The translations under genes and the position numbers were made by a program. Below the pieces are notes generated by a model, which was not told the origin of the DNA, made no database searches, and worked only from the letters and a program-made list of their open reading frames with translations. A stretch of 64,000 nt of DNA from JAUVXJ01 sp964433755 (GTDB lineage: Bacteria > Chloroflexota > Anaerolineae > UBA7937 > B3-Chlor). This document shows, piece after piece, positions 16,564 through 24,959 of the stretch. The stretch covers positions 372,001 to 436,000 of the forward strand of contig CAYSSR010000001.1 of the NCBI GenBank assembly GCA_964433755.1, read 5' to 3'. How positions within the stretch are numbered: position 1 is the first letter of the stretch; the number at the start of each line of letters is the position of its first letter.

Positions 16564-17310
16564 ATGGAGTTGGGCTCGAAGAACGGCATCTCGGCCTTCT
16601 TCCCGGCGTACAACGACGGAGGCACTATCGCGAGCATGGTCCTCTCAGCCGTTTTGGTGCTAGAGAGACTGACAGATGATTACGAAGTGATCGTGGTCAA
16701 CGATGGGAGCTCTGACTACACGAAGGAGATCCTGGACGAACTGGAGCAGCGGTACGACAAGGTGAGGGTGGTCCACCACGAGAGGAACAAGGGGTACGGT
16801 GGCGCGCTGCGCACGGGGTTCTCTGAGGCCAGCAAGGAGTTCGTGTTCTACACCGATGGGGATGCCCAGTACGACGTCCGGGACCTGCCGGCCTTGTGGC
16901 AGGTGATGAACGACTCCATCGACATGGTGCAGGGGTACAAGATGGGGCGCTCGGATCCATTGCACCGGGTGATCATCGGTCGGCTGTACCACTGGATGAC
17001 CAATCTGGCCTTCGGGATACATCTCAAGGACGTGGATTGCGACTTCCGGCTCATTCGTCGGTCGGTGTTCGACCGGGTGCATCTGGAATCGGATAGCGGC
17101 GTGATCTGCGTGGAGATGATGAAGAAGATCAGGGACGGTGGGTACCGCATCAGCGAGGTGCCGGTGCATCACTACCATCGGGCCTACGGCCAGTCCCAGT
17201 TCTTCAACTTCGGGAGGATAGCACGGGTGGGCCTCGATCTGCTGCGACTGTGGCGGCAGCTTCGACTGCCCCAGCTACTGGGCAGGGACAAACCGGCGGA
17301 TGAGCTTTAG
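16564..17310 (+). CDS. Glycosyltransferase family 2 (polyprenyl-phosphate sugar transferase type)
   Basis: 248 residues. The GT-A signature is clear: ISAFFPAYNDGGTI at the start, IVVNDGSSDYT, then FYTDGDAQYDVRDL with the DxD-type metal site (DGD). HxxNKGYGGALRTG is typical of DPM1/ArnC-like enzymes that move a sugar from a nucleotide to polyprenyl phosphate. CDFRLIRR matches the acceptor-loop region of that group. No C-terminal membrane segments follow, so it would act at the inner face of the membrane. It is the first gene of a five-gene run; its end overlaps the next gene by 11 bp. The sugar cannot be told from sequence. Confidence 0.9.
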   Translation: MELGSKNGISAFFPAYNDGGTIASMVLSAVLVLERLTDDYEVIVVNDGSSDYTKEILDELEQRYDKVRVVHHERNKGYGGALRTGFSEASKEFVFYTDGDAQYDVRDLPALWQVMNDSIDMVQGYKMGRSDPLHRVIIGRLYHWMTNLAFGIHLKDVDCDFRLIRRSVFDRVHLESDSGVICVEMMKKIRDGGYRISEVPVHHYHRAYGQSQFFNFGRIARVGLDLLRLWRQLRLPQLLGRDKPADEL

Positions 17311-18295
17311 AGACAGTTATCGGGACAAGAAGGTCATGCTCACCGGGGGCCTGGGGTTCATCGGCAGCAACCTGGCCCACCGGCTGGTGGAGTGTGGCGC
17401 CGACGTGCTCATCGTGGACTCCTTGATCCCCGAGTACGGGGGCAACCTGTTCAACATAGACGGCATCAGAGATCGGGTACGGGTGAACATCGCCGACATC
17501 AGGGACAGCAGCGGCATGGACTACCTGGTCAGGGGACAGGACTACATCTTCAACCTGGCCGGTCAGGTCAGTCACATCGACAGCATGCGCGATCCCTACA
17601 CGGATCTGGAGATCAACTGTCGCAGCCAGCTCTCGCTCCTGGAGGCCTGCCGGCGGAACAATCCAGCGGTGAAGATCATCCACGCCAGCACCCGGCAGAT
17701 CTATGGGGTGCCAGACTACCTACCGGTGGACGAGAAGCATCTTCTGCACCCCACGGACGTAAACGGCATCAACAAAATGGCTGGGGAGTGGTATCATATC
17801 TTGTATAGCCACGTGTACGGCATTCGTGCCACCTCGCTGCGCCTGACCAACACTTACGGACCTCGCCAGTTGATGAAGCACAACCGCCAGGGGTTCATCG
17901 GCTGGTTCATCCGTCTGGCCATAGACGGCGAGGAGATCTCGGTGTACGGGGACGGAACGCAGTTGAGGGATCTCAACTACGTAGATGACGCGGTCGAGGC
18001 TTTTCTGCTGGCGGGAGCCACCGACGACGTCAACGGAAGCGTGTACAACCTGGGCGGCCCGGAGCCTGTCAGCCTGCTGCACATCGTGGAGACGCTGATG
18101 GAATTGTGTCCCGAGGCCTCTTACACGCTGGTCCCCTTTCCTCCGGAGAAGAAGCGAATCGACATCGGGGACTACTACGGCGACTACTCGAGGATCCGCG
18201 AGGCCCTGGGGTGGGAGCCCCAGGTCGGACTCCGCGAGGGTCTGGCTAGAACGATCGAGTACTACCGCCAGCACAAGGCGCACTACTGGGAGTAG
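17300..18295 (+). CDS. NAD(P)-dependent sugar epimerase/dehydratase (extended SDR family)
   Basis: 331 residues. GGLGFIGS (16-23) is the Rossmann NAD(P)-binding turn, IFNLAGQVSHID follows, and ASTRQIYG (129-136) gives the Ser/Thr of the SDR active site. YGPRQLMKHNRQGFIGWFIR and YGDGTQLRDLNYVDD are typical of nucleotide-sugar epimerases. Odd: the catalytic YxxxK reads N155-G-I-N-K159, so the usual Tyr is Asn. The pattern VNGINKxAGE seems to be a subfamily feature rather than an error, since the frame and flanks are intact. Role: remodelling a nucleotide sugar for the operon's polysaccharide. The exact substrate is unknown. It overlaps the GT2 gene, implying coupled translation. Confidence 0.9.
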   Translation: MSFRDSYRDKKVMLTGGLGFIGSNLAHRLVECGADVLIVDSLIPEYGGNLFNIDGIRDRVRVNIADIRDSSGMDYLVRGQDYIFNLAGQVSHIDSMRDPYTDLEINCRSQLSLLEACRRNNPAVKIIHASTRQIYGVPDYLPVDEKHLLHPTDVNGINKMAGEWYHILYSHVYGIRATSLRLTNTYGPRQLMKHNRQGFIGWFIRLAIDGEEISVYGDGTQLRDLNYVDDAVEAFLLAGATDDVNGSVYNLGGPEPVSLLHIVETLMELCPEASYTLVPFPPEKKRIDIGDYYGDYSRIREALGWEPQVGLREGLARTIEYYRQHKAHYWE

Positions 18296-18299
18296 CCTT

Positions 18300-19412
18300 G
18301 TGATCCCCTTCAGCGACCTCAAGGCGCAGTATCTTTCTCTCAAGGGCGAGATCGACACAGCGGTCCAGCGTGTCCTCGCCAGCGGTTGGTTCATCCTGGG
18401 TGATGAGGTCCGGGCCTTCGAGAAGGAGTTCGCCTCCTACGTGGGTGCTGCTCGCGGGATCGGCGTGGGCTCCGGCACGGAGGCGCTGCATCTTGCGCTG
18501 CTGGCTTGTGGTGTGGGTCCTGGCGATGAGGTAATCGCGGTCTCCCATACGGCCGTGGCCACCGTCGCGGCCATCGAGCTGACCGGGGCTCGGCCCGTCT
18601 TCGTGGACATAGACCCACGCAGCTACACCATGGACCCCTCACAGCTCGAGGACAAGATCGGACCGGCGACCAAGGCTATAGTGCCGGTCCACCTCTACGG
18701 GCAGATGGCGGACATGGATCCCATTCTGTCCATAGCGCAGGTGCACGGCCTCAAGGTGGTGGAGGACGCGGCCCAGGCCCATGGAGCGGAGTACAAAGGA
18801 CGCAAGGCCGGCTCTCTGGGCGACGTAGCCTGTTTCAGCTTCTACCCCACCAAGAATCTGGGTGCCTACGGGGATGGCGGGCTGGTGGTGACCGACGATT
18901 CGTCTCTTGCCGAGCAGGTGGCTCTCTTGCGCCAGTATGGGTGGGCGGACAGGTACGTCAGCTCGGTCAAGGGCCTGAATAGCCGTCTCGACGAGTTGCA
19001 GGCAGCCATTCTGCGGGTCAAGCTCCAGCACCTGGACGAGTGGAATACGACGCGCAGGAGGCACGCCGCGCTATACGATGAGTTGCTGAGGGATGCCGCG
19101 GTGGTGACTCCGCATCATGCGGGGTATGGCAAACACTGCTACCACATCTACGCCGTCAGGTCCCAAGGGCGGGATGAGTTGCAGGCGTACCTGCGTGAGA
19201 GGGACGTGGGGGCTCTGGTGCACTATCCGGTGCCCGTTCATCTCCAGGCGGCCTATGCGGACCTCGGCCTCGGCCCTGGGACGTTGCCCGTGACGGAGAG
19301 GTGCGCGCAGGAGGTCCTGACCCTGCCGGTGGCTCCAGAAGTGAGCGAGGATCAGATACGCGAGGTGTGCGAGCTGGTCCGCGAGTTCGAGTCCCAGAAG
19401 GGCCTGGTGTAA
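18300..19412 (+). CDS. DegT/DnrJ/EryC1 sugar aminotransferase
   Basis: 370 residues from GTG 18300, 4 nt after the previous stop, with GGGAG upstream. GVGSGTEALHLALLA (about 55-69), VVEDAAQAHGAEYKGRKAG (153-171) and FSFYPTKNLGAYGDGG (179-194) are the family signatures; K185 is the PLP Schiff-base lysine. Known: the family transaminates 3- or 4-keto nucleotide sugars (FdtB, DesV, ArnB). With the epimerase it suggests that an amino-deoxy sugar is made for the surface glycan; the position of the amine is not predictable. The stop overlaps the next ATG (TAATG). Confidence 0.93.
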   Translation: MIPFSDLKAQYLSLKGEIDTAVQRVLASGWFILGDEVRAFEKEFASYVGAARGIGVGSGTEALHLALLACGVGPGDEVIAVSHTAVATVAAIELTGARPVFVDIDPRSYTMDPSQLEDKIGPATKAIVPVHLYGQMADMDPILSIAQVHGLKVVEDAAQAHGAEYKGRKAGSLGDVACFSFYPTKNLGAYGDGGLVVTDDSSLAEQVALLRQYGWADRYVSSVKGLNSRLDELQAAILRVKLQHLDEWNTTRRRHAALYDELLRDAAVVTPHHAGYGKHCYHIYAVRSQGRDELQAYLRERDVGALVHYPVPVHLQAAYADLGLGPGTLPVTERCAQEVLTLPVAPEVSEDQIREVCELVREFESQKGLV

Positions 19413-20152
19413 TGAAGATCGAAGAGTACCAGGTCATGTACGATGTGGAGGACACGTACTGGTGGTACGTGGGTATGAGGAGCATCTTCTTGTCGCTCCT
19501 CAATGGCCACTACAGGGCCAGGACAGACTTGAAGATCCTGGACGCCGGCTGCGGCACTGGAGCTATGCTGGGCCACCTCAGACCTTATGGAGATGTGGTG
19601 GGAGTGGATGTATCATCGGAGGCGCTCCGGCTGGCTGCTGAGCGCGACGTAGAGGGATGCGAGCTGGTGCAATCATCGCTCACCGACCTGCCCTTCACAG
19701 ATGGAGCCTTCGATCTGGTCACCTCCTTCGACGTGATCTGCTGTATCGAGAATGATGAGTCGGCCTTCGGGGAACTGGGCAGGGTTCTCAAACCCGGCGG
19801 ACGGGTCATCGTCAATCTCCCCGCCTACAACCCGTTGCGCAGCGAACACGACCTGGCGGTACACATCAAGAGGCGCTACACACGCGCGGATATCACCGTC
19901 GAGACAGAGAAGGTGGGCCTCACAGTGGAACGTATCGCCCACGCGAATACGTTGCTGTTCCCTTTCGCGGCCGCTCTGCGCATCATCAAGAAGATACCGG
20001 ACAAGCCCGCCGACGAGGCCAGGTCGGATCTGCGGGACTTGCCCGACGTCTTGAATCGCTGGCTGGCTCGGGTCCTGTTCGTCGAACGGGCCCTGCTCCA
20101 GAAGGTCGATCTGCCCTTTGGTCTCTCAGTCATCTGTGTGGCGCGCAAATGA
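19412..20152 (+). CDS. SAM-dependent methyltransferase (Methyltransf_11/25 type)
   Basis: 246 residues from ATG 19412, which shares a base with the previous stop; an upstream in-frame extension is rejected because it lies inside the aminotransferase gene. The N-terminus MYDVEDTYWWYVGMR is typical of surface-sugar methyltransferases. Motif I is LDAGCGTGAMLGHL, followed by VVGVDVSSEALRLA, LTDLPFTDGAFDLVTSFDV (motif II region) and VLKPGGRVIVNLPAYNPL (motif III). It probably methylates a sugar or lipid-linked intermediate of this operon. The C-terminus overlaps the next gene by 4 bp (ATGA). Confidence 0.9.
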   Translation: MKIEEYQVMYDVEDTYWWYVGMRSIFLSLLNGHYRARTDLKILDAGCGTGAMLGHLRPYGDVVGVDVSSEALRLAAERDVEGCELVQSSLTDLPFTDGAFDLVTSFDVICCIENDESAFGELGRVLKPGGRVIVNLPAYNPLRSEHDLAVHIKRRYTRADITVETEKVGLTVERIAHANTLLFPFAAALRIIKKIPDKPADEARSDLRDLPDVLNRWLARVLFVERALLQKVDLPFGLSVICVARK

Positions 20153-21642
20153 TCGCTGGACGAAGGCTTGAAGGCTTGATGCAAACCGTGCAGGGTATGG
20201 TGCTGCGCGGCGGACGGCCCATGCGTGTGGCGGTGGCGGCTACGTGCGTTGTCTTTGGGGTGGCTGGCGGGCTGTTGCTGGTGCTTCTGCACCCCCTTAT
20301 CATCCTGGCCATGGTGGGAGCAGCGATTGTGGGCCTGGCGATGCTGAGGAGCACCCAGCTTGGCCTTTTCGCCCTCGTGGCGGTGATCTGCCTCCTGCCC
20401 TTTGGCGCCATCCCCTTCAGTATCGGGTTCTACCCTACGTTTCTCGACGTCGCGCTGCTGGCCGTGTTTGGCGTGTGGGTAGCGCGGCTTCTCACGCGCG
20501 CCCAGGAGGGTTTCGTTACCTCTCCCCTCGATCTACCGATTCTCGTCTTCATCTTGCTGGCTTTCGCAGTCTTCATCGCCGGGAGTGCTCATGCCGGCAT
20601 CACCAAGGACACACTGCGCCATTTCGTGGAGATCATCATCGCCGTCTCACTGTTGTACGTGGTCACCAACTCGGTGCGCAGCTACCGGCAGCTCAAACAG
20701 CTCGTGGTGGCGATCATCCTCGCGGGCTTCGTGGCGTCGTTGATGGGCGTGGTTCTTTACTTCCTGCCCAAGGCGCTCACTGTGCGCCTGTTGTCTCTCC
20801 TGCGTGTAGTCCACTACCCGTCGGGCTGGGGCGTGCTCCAGTTTATCGAAGACAACCCCGATCTGCCCATGCGAGCCATATCCACGTCAGTGAACCCGAA
20901 CGTGCTCGGAGGACTGCTGATCCTCGTGGTCTCTCTGACCGTGCCACAGCTCTTCGTGCGGAGACCGTTGATCAGGAAGGAGTTCGTGGCGCCTATGCTG
21001 GCGGTGATGCTGGTCTGTCTGATGTTGACCTTCTCCAGGGGTGCCTTCGTGGCCATCGGGGCGGCGATGGTGCTGATGGCCGTGCTCAGGTATCGTCGTT
21101 TGCTGCCTGTGATCGCGCTCGCCGTGGTCCTGGTTCTGATCTTGCCTCAGACCAGGGAATACGTACTGCACCTCCAGCAGGGTTTCTTGATCGAGGATAC
21201 AGCCACCTTGATGCGCATGGGAGAGTACAAGGACGCTTTCAGGCTCATCTCCCGCTATCCGTGGTTCGGGGTCGGCTTCGGAGGCACGCCCTCCATCGAT
21301 ATCTACATCGGTGTCTCCTGCGTCTATCTCCTCATCGCCGAGGAGATGGGTCTCATCGGGCTAGGCGCGTTCCTGCTGATCATGGGGGTCTTCTTCGCCT
21401 ACGCGTGGGTCTCCTGGCGGCGCCTGGAGCCCTATTCACAGGGTGAGGCTCTGTTGCTGGGGTTGTCCGTGGCTTTGTTCGGAGCGATGGTAGGCGGGAT
21501 CGTCGATCACTACTTCTTCAATCTGGACTTCCCGCACTCCGTGTCTCTCTTCTGGCTGTACGCCGGGTTGGCTGTAGTGGCCGCCAGAATGGCTGTCCAT
21601 TCGCCGCAGGAGATGGAGGAGCTGGGAGAGACCACGCTCTGA
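20149..21642 (+). CDS. O-antigen ligase / Wzy-type polymerase membrane protein
   Basis: 497 residues with about 11-12 hydrophobic segments. The Wzy_C region is recognisable: LTFSRGAFVAIGAAMVLMA, then a large periplasmic loop containing MRMGEYKDAFRLISRYPWFGVGFGG (the first 12 and last 13 residues are typical), and a closing hydrophobic block with HYFFNLDFPHS. Known: WaaL/Wzy proteins join or polymerise lipid-linked glycans on the outer face of the membrane. It ends the operon, so it is probably the polymerase or ligase for the glycan made by the upstream genes. The sequence does not separate polymerase from ligase. Confidence 0.87.
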   Translation: MIAGRRLEGLMQTVQGMVLRGGRPMRVAVAATCVVFGVAGGLLLVLLHPLIILAMVGAAIVGLAMLRSTQLGLFALVAVICLLPFGAIPFSIGFYPTFLDVALLAVFGVWVARLLTRAQEGFVTSPLDLPILVFILLAFAVFIAGSAHAGITKDTLRHFVEIIIAVSLLYVVTNSVRSYRQLKQLVVAIILAGFVASLMGVVLYFLPKALTVRLLSLLRVVHYPSGWGVLQFIEDNPDLPMRAISTSVNPNVLGGLLILVVSLTVPQLFVRRPLIRKEFVAPMLAVMLVCLMLTFSRGAFVAIGAAMVLMAVLRYRRLLPVIALAVVLVLILPQTREYVLHLQQGFLIEDTATLMRMGEYKDAFRLISRYPWFGVGFGGTPSIDIYIGVSCVYLLIAEEMGLIGLGAFLLIMGVFFAYAWVSWRRLEPYSQGEALLLGLSVALFGAMVGGIVDHYFFNLDFPHSVSLFWLYAGLAVVAARMAVHSPQEMEELGETTL

Positions 21643-21678
21643 TCGGGCGGACAACGCGGTCAGACACCGCCTCGACCT

Positions 21679-22305
21679 CTACGCGACATCGTCCCACGTC
21701 TTGAGGAACGCCTTCGCGATCTTCCGAGTCTTTGGGCTCTTGCTGTCGAGCAGTGCCCTGGCGAACTCCAGGATCTCCTTCTTCCGTTCTGAGGTTTCGA
21801 AGTACTCCCCGAACGCCTCCAGCGCTTGACCCTTGATGAGGTCTTTCCGTTCGGCCGGGTGGCTGGTCTCGTCGATGGCCAGGAGCTTGCTGGTGATCCG
21901 GTCCTCCAGGTCCGGCTTGGCCAGGGCGATCTTCCCCGAGTTCCTGGCGATGTAACACGCCGCGATGACGCCGCTCCCGTTCAGGATAGCGTAGTATTCC
22001 TCCAGGAGGCCCTCGAACCTGTGCTCCGTGTCAGCGGCGGAGCAGGTGGCGATGAGGTTGGCGCCGCGCAGCTTGAAGTAGGTGTTCTCGTTGCGCAGCA
22101 GCTCGACGAAGAGGTCCCAGTGGGGATACAGCAACTCGGGGTGCTCCTCACCCAGCAGCAAGAGGGCCCTCACGCAGTTGTAGGCCACCCTCTCCTGCTT
22201 GTCGGACAGGCCCTCGAGTAGCTCTGAACGCACCTCAGGGTCTTCCAGGGCTTGCTGAGCCAGATCCTCGATGTCGATGTCCTTGGTGTTCAAATCGGGC
22301 AACAT
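21679..22305 (-). CDS. HEAT-repeat-like protein of unknown function
   Basis: 208 residues with a GGGAGG site before the ATG. The protein is almost entirely helical. Repeating helix pairs such as KQERVAYNCVRALLLLGEEHP and YFKLRGANLIATCSA resemble HEAT or PBS-lyase-like alpha solenoids. Residues about 150-190 are rich in Lys/Glu. There is no signal peptide, membrane segment or catalytic motif. Such solenoids usually mediate protein-protein contact. It is convergent with the Wzy gene (36 bp between stops) and follows the small membrane protein gene on the same strand after 236 bp. Function unknown. Confidence 0.75.
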   Translation of the reverse strand: MLPDLNTKDIDIEDLAQQALEDPEVRSELLEGLSDKQERVAYNCVRALLLLGEEHPELLYPHWDLFVELLRNENTYFKLRGANLIATCSAADTEHRFEGLLEEYYAILNGSGVIAACYIARNSGKIALAKPDLEDRITSKLLAIDETSHPAERKDLIKGQALEAFGEYFETSERKKEILEFARALLDSKSPKTRKIAKAFLKTWDDVA

Positions 22306-22541
22306 GGTGAAAGCCTCCCTCTCGGGGGATAGGCGCCCAGGAGCATCGGCGCAAAGGTCAGCAGGAGGAACCGGCCTCCCCCTGGGCGTTTGGACTTCCA
22401 GGCGTGATGGAGATCGAGTATGGTGCTGTGTCTGAAGACAACCGCAGGTGAGTCCTGGTGCGATGGGCTCGGCGGGCGCTGAGCTGCCAGAAGGGTGTAT
22501 AGGGTTTGGCTCTCTGTCGGCCAGGATCTGTCACGTCGCTC

Positions 22542-22925
22542 TTAGCCTCGACGCGCATAATGGCGCCATAGCAGTGAAACGGCTATCAGAATGGCGGAGA
22601 CTATGACTGACACGGTGATGAAGAAGAAGCCATGAAACACAAACTCCAAAACGATATCCAGGGAAGCCAGGAGAATGATTAGCCAGATGGACCACTCTTG
22701 CTGCTTGGCCTTTCCTACTATCCCGATCACGAAGGAAACGAAATACGCCAGATTCAGCATCGCCATGATCCCATTGCTGATCTGAAAGGTCGTGCCGATA
22801 TCTGGTGTACCTATGGCAGGGATATGTACGAGAAAGAGCAGAGCCGTCAGAAGATGCTGTACTGCTTTCTCTGAAGCAAGTACGTAGATCAGTACGTTAA
22901 GCAGTCGTCTCCTGGTCTTGTACAT
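22542..22925 (-). CDS. Small four-helix membrane protein, unknown
   Basis: 127 residues with GAGGTGG before ATG. Four hydrophobic segments are visible (about 22-40, 50-70, 78-96, 99-120), with basic ends (MYKTRRR at the start, RHYARRG at the end). No family was recognised. By eye its base composition is clearly lower in GC than the neighbours, which may mean recent acquisition. The neighbours (HEAT-like protein and M28 peptidase, same strand) give no clear hint of function. Confidence 0.65.
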   Translation of the reverse strand: MYKTRRRLLNVLIYVLASEKAVQHLLTALLFLVHIPAIGTPDIGTTFQISNGIMAMLNLAYFVSFVIGIVGKAKQQEWSIWLIILLASLDIVLEFVFHGFFFITVSVIVSAILIAVSLLWRHYARRG

Positions 22926-23090
22926 GAGCCACCTCGTTCTAGCGTCGTGCAGCTACTGGGGCACCAGGGCGTAGTGCGGGAATGTCTGTGGAGGACTTGA
23001 CCCGAGACCTGGCAGCCGCCAGCGACAGAGCAAGCGATGATCCCAGCGTGGGCTGTGGGGTTGCCTGGCTCTTCCCTGCGCGCGCCTGCT

Positions 23091-24299
23091 TCATATCTGG
23101 GATATCAAGGTTCTCAACGCCTGCGCAACCTCAACGAGCCTAGCACAATCGACGATTTCGGGCACATCTCTGGCGGTATGTGTGACGGTGGCCATCAACT
23201 CGGACATTCTCTCTGACGTCATCGCCAGGGCTGCCTTCCCGCTCTGGACGAAGACCATGTGGTCGCCCTGGTACCACTGATCCCCCTGGATCAAACCACT
23301 ATAGCCGCCGAAAGCAGTCTCCGCTTTCGTCTCGATCTCGTCTGGACACTCGTAGAACGAGTAGGCCGTCTTCCCATGGACGTATCCCACGTCGTCTACG
23401 TTGATGGCTATGAGGACCTTCTCCAGCTTATCTCCGTAGCGGTGTAGATAGTCCATCTGTCCGGCAGCGCTGTAGTGATCCTCGCCATTGAAGGCGACTA
23501 TCTCGATGCCCATTGGTCCACTATAGGCTTCGAGCATCTCCGCGAGCAGTAGCTGTACGACGATACCGGAGGCATCGTCCGAGGCGCCAGGCGCGTCCCC
23601 ATACGCGTCGATGTGAGCACAGACCACGATCTTCTCTCGCGCTTCAGGGTTCCTGCGAGCAATGACGTTGTTGGCGGTCGCGGGTGGACGCCTGGCGTCG
23701 ATCTTCAGTCTGAGGGCGTTCCCCGTTTCCTCAGCGATTCTCTCCCCCACGGTGTCTGTGCAGTAGACCGAAGGTATATCGAAATCGCCGTCTTCGATCA
23801 CAGGAAACGGGTACAGGGCACCGACCATGTCCGGGTTCTTGCCGGTGGCGGTGATGATCGCAGCCGGCTGCTTCTCCTCCAGAAGGGCGTATACCCGCTT
23901 GTGGTGATCGGGGTTGTAGAAAACGAAGTTCTTGGGCATCAACTGCTCAACGCACAGTGCCCCTTTCATCAGCAGGATCTTGCTCTCGCACACGCATTCC
24001 TCGAGTTCTTCGACTGTGGAGACCGTTGCCAGCTCAGCCGTGACGTCGCATCCCACAGAGTATGGGCTGACGTGGACCTCGAAAGACTCGTCTCTCAAGG
24101 TCAGCGACGATCCACTGTCGTGAAAATCCAGGCAAGGGAAGGGGCTCGCGTCAATCGTGTGGACCCACGGCTCTATGGTCTGCTCGAGGAATTTGGTGGC
24201 CGCGCGGTTTCCCGGAGAACCGACCTGTCTGTTGGGCTTCACGTTGCACAACGTACTGAGGTAGGATCGAGCGTTGGCGAGGTGGCGCTTTTCACTCAT
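23091..24299 (-). CDS. M28-family zinc metallopeptidase (aminopeptidase type)
   Basis: 402 residues. The M28 catalytic domain covers about 205-395. IVVCAHIDAYGDAPGASDDASG supplies the first His ligand and the bridging Asp (first 12 and last 10 residues are the key parts). FNGEDHYSAAG supplies the general-base Glu and next ligand, NVDDVGY another Asp, and THTARDVPE the last His, so the metal set looks complete. Residues about 50-200 resemble the PA-like insert of this family. No signal peptide is seen, so it may be cytoplasmic. Known: M28 enzymes are di-zinc exopeptidases. The specific substrate is unknown. It lies directly downstream of tRNA-Ser on the same strand. Confidence 0.9.
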   Translation of the reverse strand: MSEKRHLANARSYLSTLCNVKPNRQVGSPGNRAATKFLEQTIEPWVHTIDASPFPCLDFHDSGSSLTLRDESFEVHVSPYSVGCDVTAELATVSTVEELEECVCESKILLMKGALCVEQLMPKNFVFYNPDHHKRVYALLEEKQPAAIITATGKNPDMVGALYPFPVIEDGDFDIPSVYCTDTVGERIAEETGNALRLKIDARRPPATANNVIARRNPEAREKIVVCAHIDAYGDAPGASDDASGIVVQLLLAEMLEAYSGPMGIEIVAFNGEDHYSAAGQMDYLHRYGDKLEKVLIAINVDDVGYVHGKTAYSFYECPDEIETKAETAFGGYSGLIQGDQWYQGDHMVFVQSGKAALAMTSERMSELMATVTHTARDVPEIVDCARLVEVAQALRTLISQI

Positions 24300-24333
24300 G
24301 GCGCCAGGTAGGGCCCGAGAGAGGACACGTGTT

Positions 24334-24423
24334 TGGCGGAGGGGGTGGGATTCGAACCCACGGTGAGGTTGCCCTCACAACGGTTTTCGAGACCGCCCCA
24401 ATCGTCCACTCTGGCACCCCTCC
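24334..24423 (-). tRNA. tRNA-Ser (anticodon CGA)
   Basis: A 90-nt class II tRNA with encoded 3' CCA. The acceptor stem GGAGGGG pairs fully with CCCCTCC. The anticodon stem GCGGT/ACCGT encloses CTCGAAA, giving CGA (reads UCG). A variable arm GTGAGG..CCTCAC follows, and the T loop is GGTTCGAATCC. It lies 22 bp downstream of tadA. Confidence 0.97.
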
Positions 24424-24445
24424 GCGGCAAGAAATGAGCTGGTCT

Positions 24446-24907
24446 CTATGCCTGGCGATCCCGGAGCTCCCCGAAGAACGAATCCAGTAGCTCCTTGGAC
24501 TCTTCGGCCAGGACGCCCCTCGTCACCTTGACCTGATGGCTCAGCCTGGGCGAGCGTACAATGTCGAACACCGAGGTCACGGCTCCCGACTTGGGATCGT
24601 CCGCTCCGTAGACCAGACGCGGCAATCGAGCGAAGACCATGGCGCCCGCGCACATGGGGCACGGCTCCAGCGTGCAGTACAGTGTGACACCCGATAGCCG
24701 CCAACGCCCGAGCATCTGAGCGGCCTCGCGCAGAGCGATGATCTCCGCGTGAGCCGTGGGATCGGCCAGTTCCTCTCTGCGGTTGTGCGCCCGGCCCACC
24801 ACGTAGCCCTTGTGCACAGCAACGGCCCCCACAGGGATCTCGCCTCGCTCGAATGCAGCCCGGGCTTCCGCCAGGGCCTCGCGCATGTACATCTCGTCTT
24901 CAGTCAT
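24446..24907 (-). CDS. tadA: tRNA-specific adenosine deaminase
   Basis: 153 residues, the usual TadA length, starting MTEDEMYMREALAEA. Key zinc and catalytic residues are all present: H53, A54, E55 in PTAHAEIIAL and C83/C86 in PCPMCAGAM. Known: TadA deaminates A34 of tRNA-Arg(ACG) to inosine. ATG 24907 is chosen because the family start aligns here; the longer open frame upstream overlaps mnmE. A TGCTATAAT extended -10 lies only about 20 bp upstream, implying a leader of roughly 10 nt. It sits between mnmE and tRNA-Ser, a small group of tRNA-related genes. Confidence 0.95.
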   Translation of the reverse strand: MTEDEMYMREALAEARAAFERGEIPVGAVAVHKGYVVGRAHNRREELADPTAHAEIIALREAAQMLGRWRLSGVTLYCTLEPCPMCAGAMVFARLPRLVYGADDPKSGAVTSVFDIVRSPRLSHQVKVTRGVLAEESKELLDSFFGELRDRQA

Positions 24908-24922
24908 GTGTGTTGCGAGGCG

Positions 24923-24931
24923 ATTATAGCA
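24923..24931 (-). promoter_or_regulatory. Extended -10 promoter for tadA (and possibly tRNA-Ser)
   Basis: Minus-strand TGCTATAAT between the mnmE stop and the tadA start. No good -35 is visible. The predicted leader before the tadA ATG is about 9 nt. Confidence 0.5.
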
Positions 24932-24959
24932 CATCGCAGGCTGCAGGCCCACATCGCCG

